From assembly GCA_031417395.1 (NCBI GenBank), contig JANOVM010000030.1:141233-205232 (forward strand): a DNA stretch of 64,000 bases, in the 5' to 3' direction. The notes below the pieces were generated by a model that was not told where the DNA came from, did not search any database, and was given only the letters and a program-made list of their open reading frames with translations. Origin of the DNA: JADKIH01 sp031417395. Its GTDB lineage: Bacteria; Bacteroidota; Bacteroidia; AKYH767-A; 2013-40CM-41-45. Shown here piece by piece: positions 16,603 through 25,083 of the stretch. The translations under genes and the position numbers were made by a program. The first letter of the stretch is position 1. Every line of letters begins with the position of its first letter.

Positions 16603-16629
16603 AAGATTAGCGTTTTTTTTGCTAATCTT
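16603..16629. promoter_or_regulatory. 9-bp hairpin upstream of the giant surface-protein gene
   Basis: AAGATTAGC (16603-16611) and GCTAATCTT (16621-16629) are perfect inverted arms around a loop of G plus eight T. The hairpin is 105 bp before the start at 16734, in the 357 bp gap between two divergent genes. It could be an operator or a leader hairpin. TCTTTG directly overlaps its right arm, close to a promoter -7 box but not an exact match. Confidence 0.45.
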
Positions 16630-16733
16630 TGTGCAAGGAAAAATGATTAATTTTTATACATTTTTTAATCATTTTTAGCTAACTGCAATTTATATTCATT
16701 TTAAACCTAATAACCAACCAAATAACCCCACCT

Positions 16734-19700
16734 ATGAAAACACCATTGCATTCTATTCCCAAATTAGCTCTTCTTCTCTGCTTGGGAATCTTATTTTCCT
16801 TTCAATCTTTTGCCACAGTTTCAACCTATAGCTTCTCCCAAACATCGGGAACGTATACTGCTATTTCCGGCGGTACTGTATTGGGTGATACCACTAATAA
16901 TGATAACAGTTTTTCTGCTGTTAGTATTGGATTTACCTTTTATTTTAATGGACAAGCCTATACACAGGTTGCTGTAAATGCCAATGGCTACATTGCTTTT
17001 GGCAGTGCTGCATTGGCAAATTCTTTTACTGTTATTAGCGACACCGCTTCCGGTAGTTCGAACAATGTAATCAGCGCATTGAATTATGATTTACAAGGAC
17101 AAACAGGTTCTGTGCTCCGATACAATACAACCGGTTCTGCACCCAATCGCACCTTTATCATTCAATGGTCCAATTATAAAGCTACGGGAGCTGTTGGTGA
17201 TGCCTTAAATTTCCAGATACGGCTTTCAGAAACTTCAAATGATATTACTATTAGATATGGAAATTGCAATTCGGTTTCTCCACAAACTGCACAGGTCGGT
17301 TTACGCGGAAATAACAATTCGGATTTTAATAACCGTTATGTTGCCGATACTGCCATTGCAAATACCTGGAGCACTTCTGCTGCAGGAACGTTAAACTCAA
17401 GCAATTGCATTATCAAAACCGGTTTTGCTCCCGCTTCCGGACAAAATTATAGCTGGCAGCCGGTTGCTCCTGCTGCTCCTGCTTCAATTACTTTTACAAA
17501 CGTGGGTTACAATTACATGACTGTGAATTGGAATGACAATTCCACAACAGAAGATTCTTTTCTAGTATATAAGTCAACCGACAATATCAATTTCACTCTT
17601 GCAGGAAGTGTTGCTTCGTCAAGCATAGCTACTACAGGAACCTCTTATTCCTTTCCAGTCAATGTGCTCTTAACTTCTCAACTATATTATTTTAGGATTT
17701 ATTCCCTTGAAAACATTCCCTCTTCTTCATCGCTAGATGGAAATCAGTCGACATTAACCGGAACCCTATGCGGTACTTATTCCATCGGACCAACAGGAGT
17801 TTATCCTTCTCTTACTCTCGCACTCAATGCTTTAATAAACGATGGATTTTCCTGTTCTGTAATACTGGAACTTCAAGCAAATTATAATTCCAACGTTGAA
17901 ACTTTTCCAATCGTTGTTCCATTTTTTGGGTGCAGCTCTTCTTTAACATTAACATTACGTCCCGAATCTGGTGCAACAAACCTGGTCATTGTCTCTAATT
18001 CCGTTCAGACGATAGATTTGTATGGTGCTACATGGATGACGATTGACGGTAGAGCCGGAGGGTCAGGTTCTACAAAAAATCTGAATATTGTTGACTCCTC
18101 ATTGACAGGTAACGCTATTCGTTTTGCCTATGACGCTCAAAACAATACATTGAAATATTTAAATATAAAAGGAGCAACAAAAGGCAATTCATCGAATGGT
18201 GTTATTCGATTCTTCAATGGAAGAACGACAGCTGGTAACAGCGACAATGACATTGATCATTGCGACATTTCCCAAAGTGGCAGTTCTCCACAAGTGCTTC
18301 TTTATTCAAATACAAATATTGGTTTCAACGCAAATAATTCTATAACAAATAATAATTTCCATGACTGGTTTACTGATGCAACAGGAAATACATCACGTAA
18401 TTATGGTATAAATCTGGGTAGCGGAAATACGGAATGGACAATTACAGACAATAGTTTTTATCAAACAACAGCTCAGGTTTATACAACAAACGCTGAAACG
18501 CATGCTGCCATTAATATTTCAGGCGGTAAAGGAAATGGCTTCAACATCAGCGATAATTTTATTGGAGGTTCCGCGCCAAATTGTTCAGGAACCTGGACCA
18601 TAGACTATTCGGGAACGGGAGCACCACGCTTTAACGGAATAAACATTAATGTAGATTCTTTAGCGGATTCCGAAATTCAGGGTAATACGATTAAAAATAT
18701 TTCTCTTACTACCGCTGCCGGCTCCTCTACTTCCGGAAGCACTCCGAATATCTTTAACGGCATTTCTGTAACAAGAGGAAATGTCAACATTGGAACTTCT
18801 TCATCAAATACTATTGGAAATCTTACAGGCAGCAGCAGTATTGTTACCACTCCCTCTGCCAATGGAACACAAACGGTAGCGATAAGCAGCTCTTCACCTC
18901 ATATAGTCAATATTGAAGATAACGATATAGGCGGTATTTTAGCAGGAAGCAGTACTACGGGAATAAATACCAATATTACCGGAATCAGTGTTTCCACCGG
19001 CAACGTTACCATAGTCAACAATGTCATAGGCGGATCTCAAAACAACAGTCTGATGAATGCTCCCGGCGATTCTACCGGCAACAGTTTTGTGACCGGTATT
19101 TCTGTTTCCGGAAATAATACCATTAGTCAAATTACAGGTAATTCAATTAAAAACCTTACCAATCAATATACAGGTATGAGTAATACCGGAATTACCAGAG
19201 GTATTTCAATTTTAGGAGGCGTCAATACCATCAGCTCAAATACCATTCAAAAACTTACAAACTTTTCTCCTCAATCCGGTTCTACTGTCAGTGCTTCTGT
19301 ACAAGGGATTTCACAACAGTCGGTATTGCCCGGACAAACAATTTCAAACAATGTAATCCGTTTACTTTCCAATAAAAGCATAACAAGCAGTGTTTCTGTA
19401 ACCGGTATTTATTATAATGGTGCTGCAAGCGGAACAAATGTTATTTCCAGGAACCGCATTTACGGTTTGGAAGCTTCACTAAACTCTTCTGTTGCTTTCA
19501 TTACCGGTATTGAAATTGCCAGTGGAAATGCATCTGTTCAAAACAACATGATTAGTATAGGTACTGATACGTTGGGAGTTTCTTATACAAATGCTCACCA
19601 GTATACCGGTATTTTGAAAAACACTTCGGGAAATACTAACATCTATTATAACTCCGTGAATATTTCAGGTGGTTCCGTTGCTTCTCCATATATTAATACC

Positions 19701-22394
19701 TATGCATTCAGAAGAACAGTAACCGGTCAGGATACATTACTTAATAACATCTTTACAAATACGCGTTCCAATTTAAACCTGGGCGGTAAACATTATTCAA
19801 TTGGTCTTAATGACTCGCTTACGATTAAATCTCAAAAGAATAATTTATTTGGAAATGGTAACGGTTATGTTACTGGAAAATTAAACGGAATTAATCAAAG
19901 TTCTCTTTTCGACTGGTTTACTGCAGCAAAAATAGATTCTAATTCTTTAGCTGTTAATCCGGTTTTCCAAACAGTAGTAAATCTTCATATTAATAATGCT
20001 TCGGGATCGCCGCTTGAATCGCGTGGACTTACCATTTCCGGATTAAATTCAGATATCGATTCACAGGTGCGTCCCGGTCCTGCAGGATCATCCAATGGCG
20101 GTGCAAGTGCCCCTGATATTGGTGCAGATGAATTCGATGGAATTCCTTTAACAACTGACATGGGACCATACGGTCTTATTAAACCGGGATTAGGTTGTCA
20201 TTCCGATACTGATTCTGTAATTGTTTCAATTAAAAATTATGGAACTCAATCGATCAATTTTGGTACACACCCTTGCTCCATTTATGTTTCAACAACAGGG
20301 CCGAATCCTTTTTCCTTTCCTGTACAAATTATTAATACAGGATCACTTGCTTCCGGTGCAGTAAAATCTGTTTTTATCGACATATACGATATGACAGCGA
20401 TTGGCAAATATTTATTTAATATAGTAACAACAACCACAGGAGATACTTATGCAGATAACGATACCATACCTTCTGTTGAAGTTGGTGTTTACGGCGGAGT
20501 ATTAAGTCCTGCTTATGCGACTATTTGTTCCGGATTACCTATTACGCTTTCGCTCACAGGACAAACAAGCGGTGCTTCTATAGAATGGCTGGAATCTACC
20601 AATGGAACAACATGGACACCAATCTCAGGAGCAACGAATGCGACATTAAATGTTTCTCCAAGCGTTTTAACATATTACCAGGCCAAAACCTGCGGAATTT
20701 TTCCGACAACCATCGATACTATAGATGTTAATAATGTTGCTGATCCATTAACTTCAGATACCGTTCGATGTGGCAGTGGACCGGTTACACTTCTCACCTC
20801 CGGTGCAACTGAGATTGCTTGGTTTGATTCACTTACAGGAGGAATGGTGATTGATACAGGTTTAGCATTGACTAAAAATGTTTTCGCTTCAGGTACATTT
20901 TATGCTTCTGCAATTGGAAATGTCAGCGCAGGCAAAACCGACACTACTACTTTCTCTCAGACACTCACTTCTGATGGCAACATGTTTACGATTACAGCCT
21001 TCAACAACGTAATCATTACAGGATTCGAAGGCCATGGCGTAGGCGGAACAAATACCTGGGGAATTTACTACAGGAAAGATAATTTCCTTAATGTACCGGG
21101 AAGTAATACGAGCAGTAATGGATGGATATTTGTTGATTCGGCTTCCAATGTAGTTTCTCCGGGAGTTGGATTACCAACTGCTATTCCAATAAATATGTCC
21201 ATACTAATCCCTGCCGGCCAAACCTATTCATTTTATGTTATGACATATAATGGAAGCTTTGTATATTCTACTACCGGATCGGGGTTAGGAAATGCTAATT
21301 CAATTAATCCTGACTTACAAGTGGAAGACGGTTATAGTGGAACAATGTTTAATTGTACCGGTAGTCCCCATATCTTTAACGGTATTGTGCATTATAAAAC
21401 CGGATGCCTGAGTAACAGAATTGCCGCTAATTTTACAGTTACCCCTGCTCCATCAGCTAGTGCATCAACTTCTCCATCTTCTATCTGCGAGGGAGACTCT
21501 GTAAATCTAACTGCAACAAGTGCTAATCCGAATTATAATTTTTCCTGGACACCAACATCAACCCTGAATGACACTACCGGTAATTCAGTATGGGCATATC
21601 CAATTGCAAATACCAGCTACTATTTACAAGCCTACGATTCATTAACAGGCTGCTTATATGGTGATACCGTTCCTGTTTCGGTTACACCACTTCCTGTAAT
21701 ACCATTTGGAAGCGACACCACTGTTTGCGGTATACTTACTCTTGATGCAGGGAATACCGGTGATACATATCTGTGGAATGACAACAGTACAAATCAAACG
21801 ATTACCGTTGATACAACAGGCACCTATTATGTAACCGTCACCCACCTGGCTACTTGTTCAGCATCGGATACAATTAATGTTGTAATAAATCCTCTGCCTG
21901 TTGTAGCGCTTTCATTGCCTTACGATACGATTTGTATTGTGGATGGTATACGTACACTTTCCGGAGGTACACCTGCTAATGGAAGTTTCAGCGGAACGGG
22001 AGTTACGGGTTCTGATTTTGATCCTTCTTTAGCCGGGTCAGGTTATCATGTAATCCTATATACATATGTGAATCCATCTACCTCTTGTGCTAATGGAGCA
22101 GCTGACAGTATTTATGTTGATGGATGCTCTGCGATAAAAGAAATTGGCAATAAAGGATTAGTCAATGTTTATCCGAATCCACTTTCGGGTGAAATTACCA
22201 TCGATCTTAGCAAAATAAATGAAAACTGTAAGGTGGAATTATTCAATCTTGAATCGAGACTGCTTGATACATGGGAATTAAAAGGAGCTTCTGCTTATCC
22301 TGCAAATCTAGGACAATATGCAAATGGTATGTATTTCCTAAAAATAAGTACAACTAATTCAAATTATCTCATTCGTTTAATAAAACAAAACTAG
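16734..22394 (+). CDS. Giant beta-helix/FN3 surface protein with T9SS sorting domain
   Basis: An 1,886-residue exported protein. After a signal peptide (cleaved near SFATVSTY) comes a ~200-residue beta-sandwich with repeated TFYFNGQAYTQVAVNANGY-type features seen in surface lectin-like domains. An FN3 domain follows (~245-335, ITFTNVGYNYMTVNW). Next is a long right-handed parallel beta-helix region (~360-1170) rich in N-x-I/T-x-x-N and GISV-type rungs. Ig-like/PKD-like modules (~1250-1790, with C-S-G and ASASTSPSSICEGDSV motifs) precede a type A T9SS domain (VYPNPLSGEITIDL to RLIKQN). The composition, very rich in N, S, T and G, suggests an adhesin or polysaccharide-binding surface protein. 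No catalytic residues recognised. A strong terminator follows 19 bp after the stop. Confidence 0.85.
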   Translation: MKTPLHSIPKLALLLCLGILFSFQSFATVSTYSFSQTSGTYTAISGGTVLGDTTNNDNSFSAVSIGFTFYFNGQAYTQVAVNANGYIAFGSAALANSFTVISDTASGSSNNVISALNYDLQGQTGSVLRYNTTGSAPNRTFIIQWSNYKATGAVGDALNFQIRLSETSNDITIRYGNCNSVSPQTAQVGLRGNNNSDFNNRYVADTAIANTWSTSAAGTLNSSNCIIKTGFAPASGQNYSWQPVAPAAPASITFTNVGYNYMTVNWNDNSTTEDSFLVYKSTDNINFTLAGSVASSSIATTGTSYSFPVNVLLTSQLYYFRIYSLENIPSSSSLDGNQSTLTGTLCGTYSIGPTGVYPSLTLALNALINDGFSCSVILELQANYNSNVETFPIVVPFFGCSSSLTLTLRPESGATNLVIVSNSVQTIDLYGATWMTIDGRAGGSGSTKNLNIVDSSLTGNAIRFAYDAQNNTLKYLNIKGATKGNSSNGVIRFFNGRTTAGNSDNDIDHCDISQSGSSPQVLLYSNTNIGFNANNSITNNNFHDWFTDATGNTSRNYGINLGSGNTEWTITDNSFYQTTAQVYTTNAETHAAINISGGKGNGFNISDNFIGGSAPNCSGTWTIDYSGTGAPRFNGININVDSLADSEIQGNTIKNISLTTAAGSSTSGSTPNIFNGISVTRGNVNIGTSSSNTIGNLTGSSSIVTTPSANGTQTVAISSSSPHIVNIEDNDIGGILAGSSTTGINTNITGISVSTGNVTIVNNVIGGSQNNSLMNAPGDSTGNSFVTGISVSGNNTISQITGNSIKNLTNQYTGMSNTGITRGISILGGVNTISSNTIQKLTNFSPQSGSTVSASVQGISQQSVLPGQTISNNVIRLLSNKSITSSVSVTGIYYNGAASGTNVISRNRIYGLEASLNSSVAFITGIEIASGNASVQNNMISIGTDTLGVSYTNAHQYTGILKNTSGNTNIYYNSVNISGGSVASPYINTYAFRRTVTGQDTLLNNIFTNTRSNLNLGGKHYSIGLNDSLTIKSQKNNLFGNGNGYVTGKLNGINQSSLFDWFTAAKIDSNSLAVNPVFQTVVNLHINNASGSPLESRGLTISGLNSDIDSQVRPGPAGSSNGGASAPDIGADEFDGIPLTTDMGPYGLIKPGLGCHSDTDSVIVSIKNYGTQSINFGTHPCSIYVSTTGPNPFSFPVQIINTGSLASGAVKSVFIDIYDMTAIGKYLFNIVTTTTGDTYADNDTIPSVEVGVYGGVLSPAYATICSGLPITLSLTGQTSGASIEWLESTNGTTWTPISGATNATLNVSPSVLTYYQAKTCGIFPTTIDTIDVNNVADPLTSDTVRCGSGPVTLLTSGATEIAWFDSLTGGMVIDTGLALTKNVFASGTFYASAIGNVSAGKTDTTTFSQTLTSDGNMFTITAFNNVIITGFEGHGVGGTNTWGIYYRKDNFLNVPGSNTSSNGWIFVDSASNVVSPGVGLPTAIPINMSILIPAGQTYSFYVMTYNGSFVYSTTGSGLGNANSINPDLQVEDGYSGTMFNCTGSPHIFNGIVHYKTGCLSNRIAANFTVTPAPSASASTSPSSICEGDSVNLTATSANPNYNFSWTPTSTLNDTTGNSVWAYPIANTSYYLQAYDSLTGCLYGDTVPVSVTPLPVIPFGSDTTVCGILTLDAGNTGDTYLWNDNSTNQTITVDTTGTYYVTVTHLATCSASDTINVVINPLPVVALSLPYDTICIVDGIRTLSGGTPANGSFSGTGVTGSDFDPSLAGSGYHVILYTYVNPSTSCANGAADSIYVDGCSAIKEIGNKGLVNVYPNPLSGEITIDLSKINENCKVELFNLESRLLDTWELKGASAYPANLGQYANGMYFLKISTTNSNYLIRLIKQN

Positions 22395-22412
22395 AACAAG
22401 TTAATTAAAAGA

Positions 22413-22455
22413 AACGCCCCGGATATTTAAAATTATCCGGGGCGTTCTTTTTTTA
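22413..22455 (+). terminator. Intrinsic terminator after the giant surface protein
   Basis: AACGCCCCGGATA (22413-22425) and TATCCGGGGCGTT (22434-22446) are perfect 13-bp inverted arms with an 8-nt loop, followed by C and eight T. A textbook rho-independent terminator, 19 bp after the stop. Confidence 0.92.
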
Positions 22456-22603
22456 AACAAAGCTGTAAAATTAATGTATTTCAAATTTTTCGGTTTTGTG
22501 AATTTCATTGTAGCTTTTCGGAATAACTATTTTAATATAAGAACCAGCATATTGAGGGTTGTCATGCTGAATACAAATAATAATCTTTGACTATTTAAAA
22601 AGA

Positions 22604-22758
22604 CAATCATTGCAATGGCTTGTAATGATTGTTCGTACAGCAGGGTAAGAGGGAAAACTGTACGAACAACAGGTGCAAGCCATTTTTTTTCATTTCTGTT
22701 GCTTTTCTACATACGTCTTACTTTCAAATAAAGCCGGGCTCTTCAAAAGTGAGAGCCC
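22604..22758 (+). other. Structured non-coding element with nested and competing hairpins
   Basis: Outer arms AATGGCTTG (22614-22622) and CAAGCCATT (22676-22684) enclose a perfect 12-bp stem, TTGTTCGTACAG (22629-22640) with CTGTACGAACAA (22658-22669), and the outer arm runs into eight T. An alternative stem, CAATCATT (22604-22611) with AATGATTG (22624-22631), would compete with both. A separate GC-rich hairpin, GGGCTCT (22736-22742) with AGAGCCC (22752-22758), follows. Local base composition is far more GC-rich than the surroundings. It lies 130-290 bp before the DUF2779 gene. It could be a leader RNA, a small RNA with terminator, or a mobile-element relic; the rest of the 22395-22891 gap shows nothing else. 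Confidence 0.5.
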
Positions 22759-22891
22759 CGGGGCAGAGGATTCGTTCTCAGGCGCCCTCGGGCCTTATCC
22801 TATACTTTTTTTTCCGGTTTGAAATTAATATCACAATACCTTTCTATTAAAATATTTTATCTTTATACATCCTTACGATTAGTTAACACAG

Positions 22892-24385
22892 ATGCCCCCA
22901 ACCTCTCTGCCCCGACACATCCTTTCTAAATCAACCTTTCTGAAAGGCTGCCAATGTCCGAAAGCGCTCTATTTATACAAACATCAGCCACAACTCAGAA
23001 CTAAAACCTCTGACCAGCAGCAAGCCATTTTCGATCGTGGCACAAGTGTAGGCGAACTGGCACGACAACTTTTTCCAGGCGGAACGGATGCTAGTCCGGA
23101 GACACCTTTTAAATATCAGGAATCAGTTATCTTAACTCAAAACCTAATAAAAAATGGAGTTGGAATAATTTTCGAAGCGGCATTTCAATACGATGGTGTT
23201 TTAGCGGCTATTGATATTTTGGTAAAGAAGAGCGGCAAGTGGAAAGCGTATGAAGTTAAAAGTTCTACTGAAGTGAAAGAAGTTAATATTATCGATGCTT
23301 CGCTTCAATATTATGTCATTTCTAATTCCGGACTTGCACTCAGTGATATTTCAATCATTCATATAAACAATGAATACGTAAGGCAAGGAGACTTGAAAAT
23401 AAAAGAACTTTTTACGTATGAGTCTGTCATGGATGAAGTACTGGAGAATCAGAAATTTATTAAAGAGAAAATTACTGAGCTAAAAAAAGTAATCAATCAA
23501 AAGTCGGTTCCTAAAATAGATATTGGCACACACTGTACAGATCCGTATACCTGTGATTTCAAAGAACACTGCTGGTCGCATATTCCAAAAAATTCCGTCT
23601 TCGACATTGCTAATTTAAGGACAGAAAAGAAATTTGACTTGTATTCGCAAGGCATGGTTGCTTATAAAGACCTTGAACCAATTGATATACTGAATGAGAA
23701 GCAACAACAACAGGTCACACTCTTTTTGAAAAAGAAAGATTTTATTGACAAAAAAGGTATTAAAGAATTTCTAAAGAGCATAACCTACCCTCTTCATTTC
23801 CTCGATTTCGAAACCTTCGGGCCGGCAGTTCCGCTTTACAATCAAAGCAGGCCTTATCAGCAAATTCCATTTCAGTATTCCCTTCACTATCTTGAAAAGA
23901 AAAATGCTTCTTTGAAACACTACGAATTTTTAGCCGATGCCTCAAGTGATCCGCGTATTGAATTTATTGAAAGACTTCTTTCCGACACATCGAATCCGGG
24001 CGACATTCTCACATACAATCAGTCTTTCGAAATCAGCCGCCTTAAGGATCTCGCTGAAACATTTCCAAAGTATGCCAAGCATCTCGAAAAACGCATTGAG
24101 CGCATTAAAGATCTAATGGCGCCCTTCCGTGATCGACTCTATTATATACATACAATGCATGGATCCTATTCCATTAAGAAAGTACTTCCTGCTCTTGTGC
24201 CTGAATTAAGCTACAACGAACTTGCAATTTCCGAAGGCGGCGATGCCAGTCTGGCTTTTGAGCGCATGGTTTTTGACAGGAAAAGTGATCATTCGGAAAC
24301 GAGAAAAGCGTTATTGGAGTATTGTGGTTTGGATACGCTTGGTATGGTTAGGATACTTGAAGTATTAAATTCACATATTTCATAA
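22892..24385 (+). CDS. DUF2779-type double-nuclease protein (Fe-S PD-(D/E)xK plus DEDD)
   Basis: A 497-residue cytoplasmic protein with two nuclease-like halves. The N-terminal half resembles Cas4/AddB-type nucleases: D108 in AAIDILVKK and E121-x-K123 in AYEVKSS give the PD-(D/E)xK core. C22 with C215, C221 and C227 is placed as for a 4Fe-4S cluster. The C-terminal half is the DUF2779 domain with a DEDD-exonuclease look: D305/E307 in LHFLDFETFG, then TYNQSFEISRLKDLA, and YCGLDTLGMV near the C-terminus. Both sets of residues are present, so both halves may be active. Members are widespread, and the physiological role is not known to me. A DNA-processing or defence role is inference. It has its own leader and is not in an operon; its stop overlaps that of a convergent gene remnant. 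Confidence 0.8.
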   Translation: MPPTSLPRHILSKSTFLKGCQCPKALYLYKHQPQLRTKTSDQQQAIFDRGTSVGELARQLFPGGTDASPETPFKYQESVILTQNLIKNGVGIIFEAAFQYDGVLAAIDILVKKSGKWKAYEVKSSTEVKEVNIIDASLQYYVISNSGLALSDISIIHINNEYVRQGDLKIKELFTYESVMDEVLENQKFIKEKITELKKVINQKSVPKIDIGTHCTDPYTCDFKEHCWSHIPKNSVFDIANLRTEKKFDLYSQGMVAYKDLEPIDILNEKQQQQVTLFLKKKDFIDKKGIKEFLKSITYPLHFLDFETFGPAVPLYNQSRPYQQIPFQYSLHYLEKKNASLKHYEFLADASSDPRIEFIERLLSDTSNPGDILTYNQSFEISRLKDLAETFPKYAKHLEKRIERIKDLMAPFRDRLYYIHTMHGSYSIKKVLPALVPELSYNELAISEGGDASLAFERMVFDRKSDHSETRKALLEYCGLDTLGMVRILEVLNSHIS

Positions 24386-24550
24386 AACAATTATAACAAA
24401 CATAATCTCCTTCCCCCCTGTATCATAAATCTCCATCGCCAAACCCGATTTATGCCCTTTCTCTGCAGCATACTTTGAAAATGCCGGATACGCTTTCATG
24501 GGCCCAAACATATAAGATGCTTTCGATTTCACCGGAAAATTAATAACCAT
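24380..24550 (-). pseudogene. GyrI/effector-binding-like C-terminal remnant
   Basis: A 56-residue frame on the minus strand (ATG at 24550, TGA ending at 24380) reads VINFPVKSKASYMFGPMKAYPAF, then KGHKSGLAMEIYD and a last strand. This is like the end of a GyrI-like/AraC effector-binding domain in an SRPBCC-type protein. The N-terminal bulk is missing, and upstream DNA shows stops, so it is a truncated gene. Its stop overlaps the end of the DUF2779 gene. Remaining DNA to 25083 (about 530 bp) is AT-rich and shows no gene. Confidence 0.5.
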
Positions 24551-24694
24551 GGAATTTTTCTTTTGAAATATAGAATTCTATGACTGTTCCTTTGTCAATA
24601 ATCAAATATCATTTTTCTTCAGCATCAGGATTTCCCGGTTGATACTATTTACCTTCAATCAATTCTCGTCTTATTATACTCTTGCACTATTTCC

Positions 24695-24734
24695 GTTGCG
24701 AAACTTAGCGCACCTTTGCGCCGTTGCGTTTAAA
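24695..24734. repeat. CTTTGCG-type intergenic motif, copy 1
   Basis: TTGCGAAACTTAGCGCACC and the following TTTGCGCCGTTGCGTTTAAA form a short phrase repeated around TTTGCG. A related phrase ending GGTTAAAAA lies at 55385-55430. Short dispersed intergenic repeat; function unknown. Confidence 0.35.
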
Positions 24735-25083
24735 TCCGACATTAAAATACTTATCCAAATTATTCAATTTTATTACACTTTATTATCGAAATAATTTATA
24801 ATAAATATATTCCGGTTAAAATAAATATTCCAATTAACGATCAAAAACAAAGAATGAAATTACAAATTCATTAAACAATAAAATATTCGTTGAAAATTCA
24901 GCTTTTATACAACTAAAAAACATAATAAATCTTACATTTTTAGTCAATTAATTTTCACAGACGCAATTCAAACATTCACCTCCAAATCCATTTACTTTAA
25001 CCAAGCAAGACTGCCATTAACCAACTTTACTTTGACTTTTACCACGTTTAGAGCTTAATTGCTTCTAAATAAAAAAACGCAAA

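Noticed and set aside
22629..22850. Frame over the structured element, with a possible small protein
   Set aside because: It spans both perfect hairpins and the GC-rich stem, its start lies in a stem, and it has no signal or domain. The RNA-structure reading is better.
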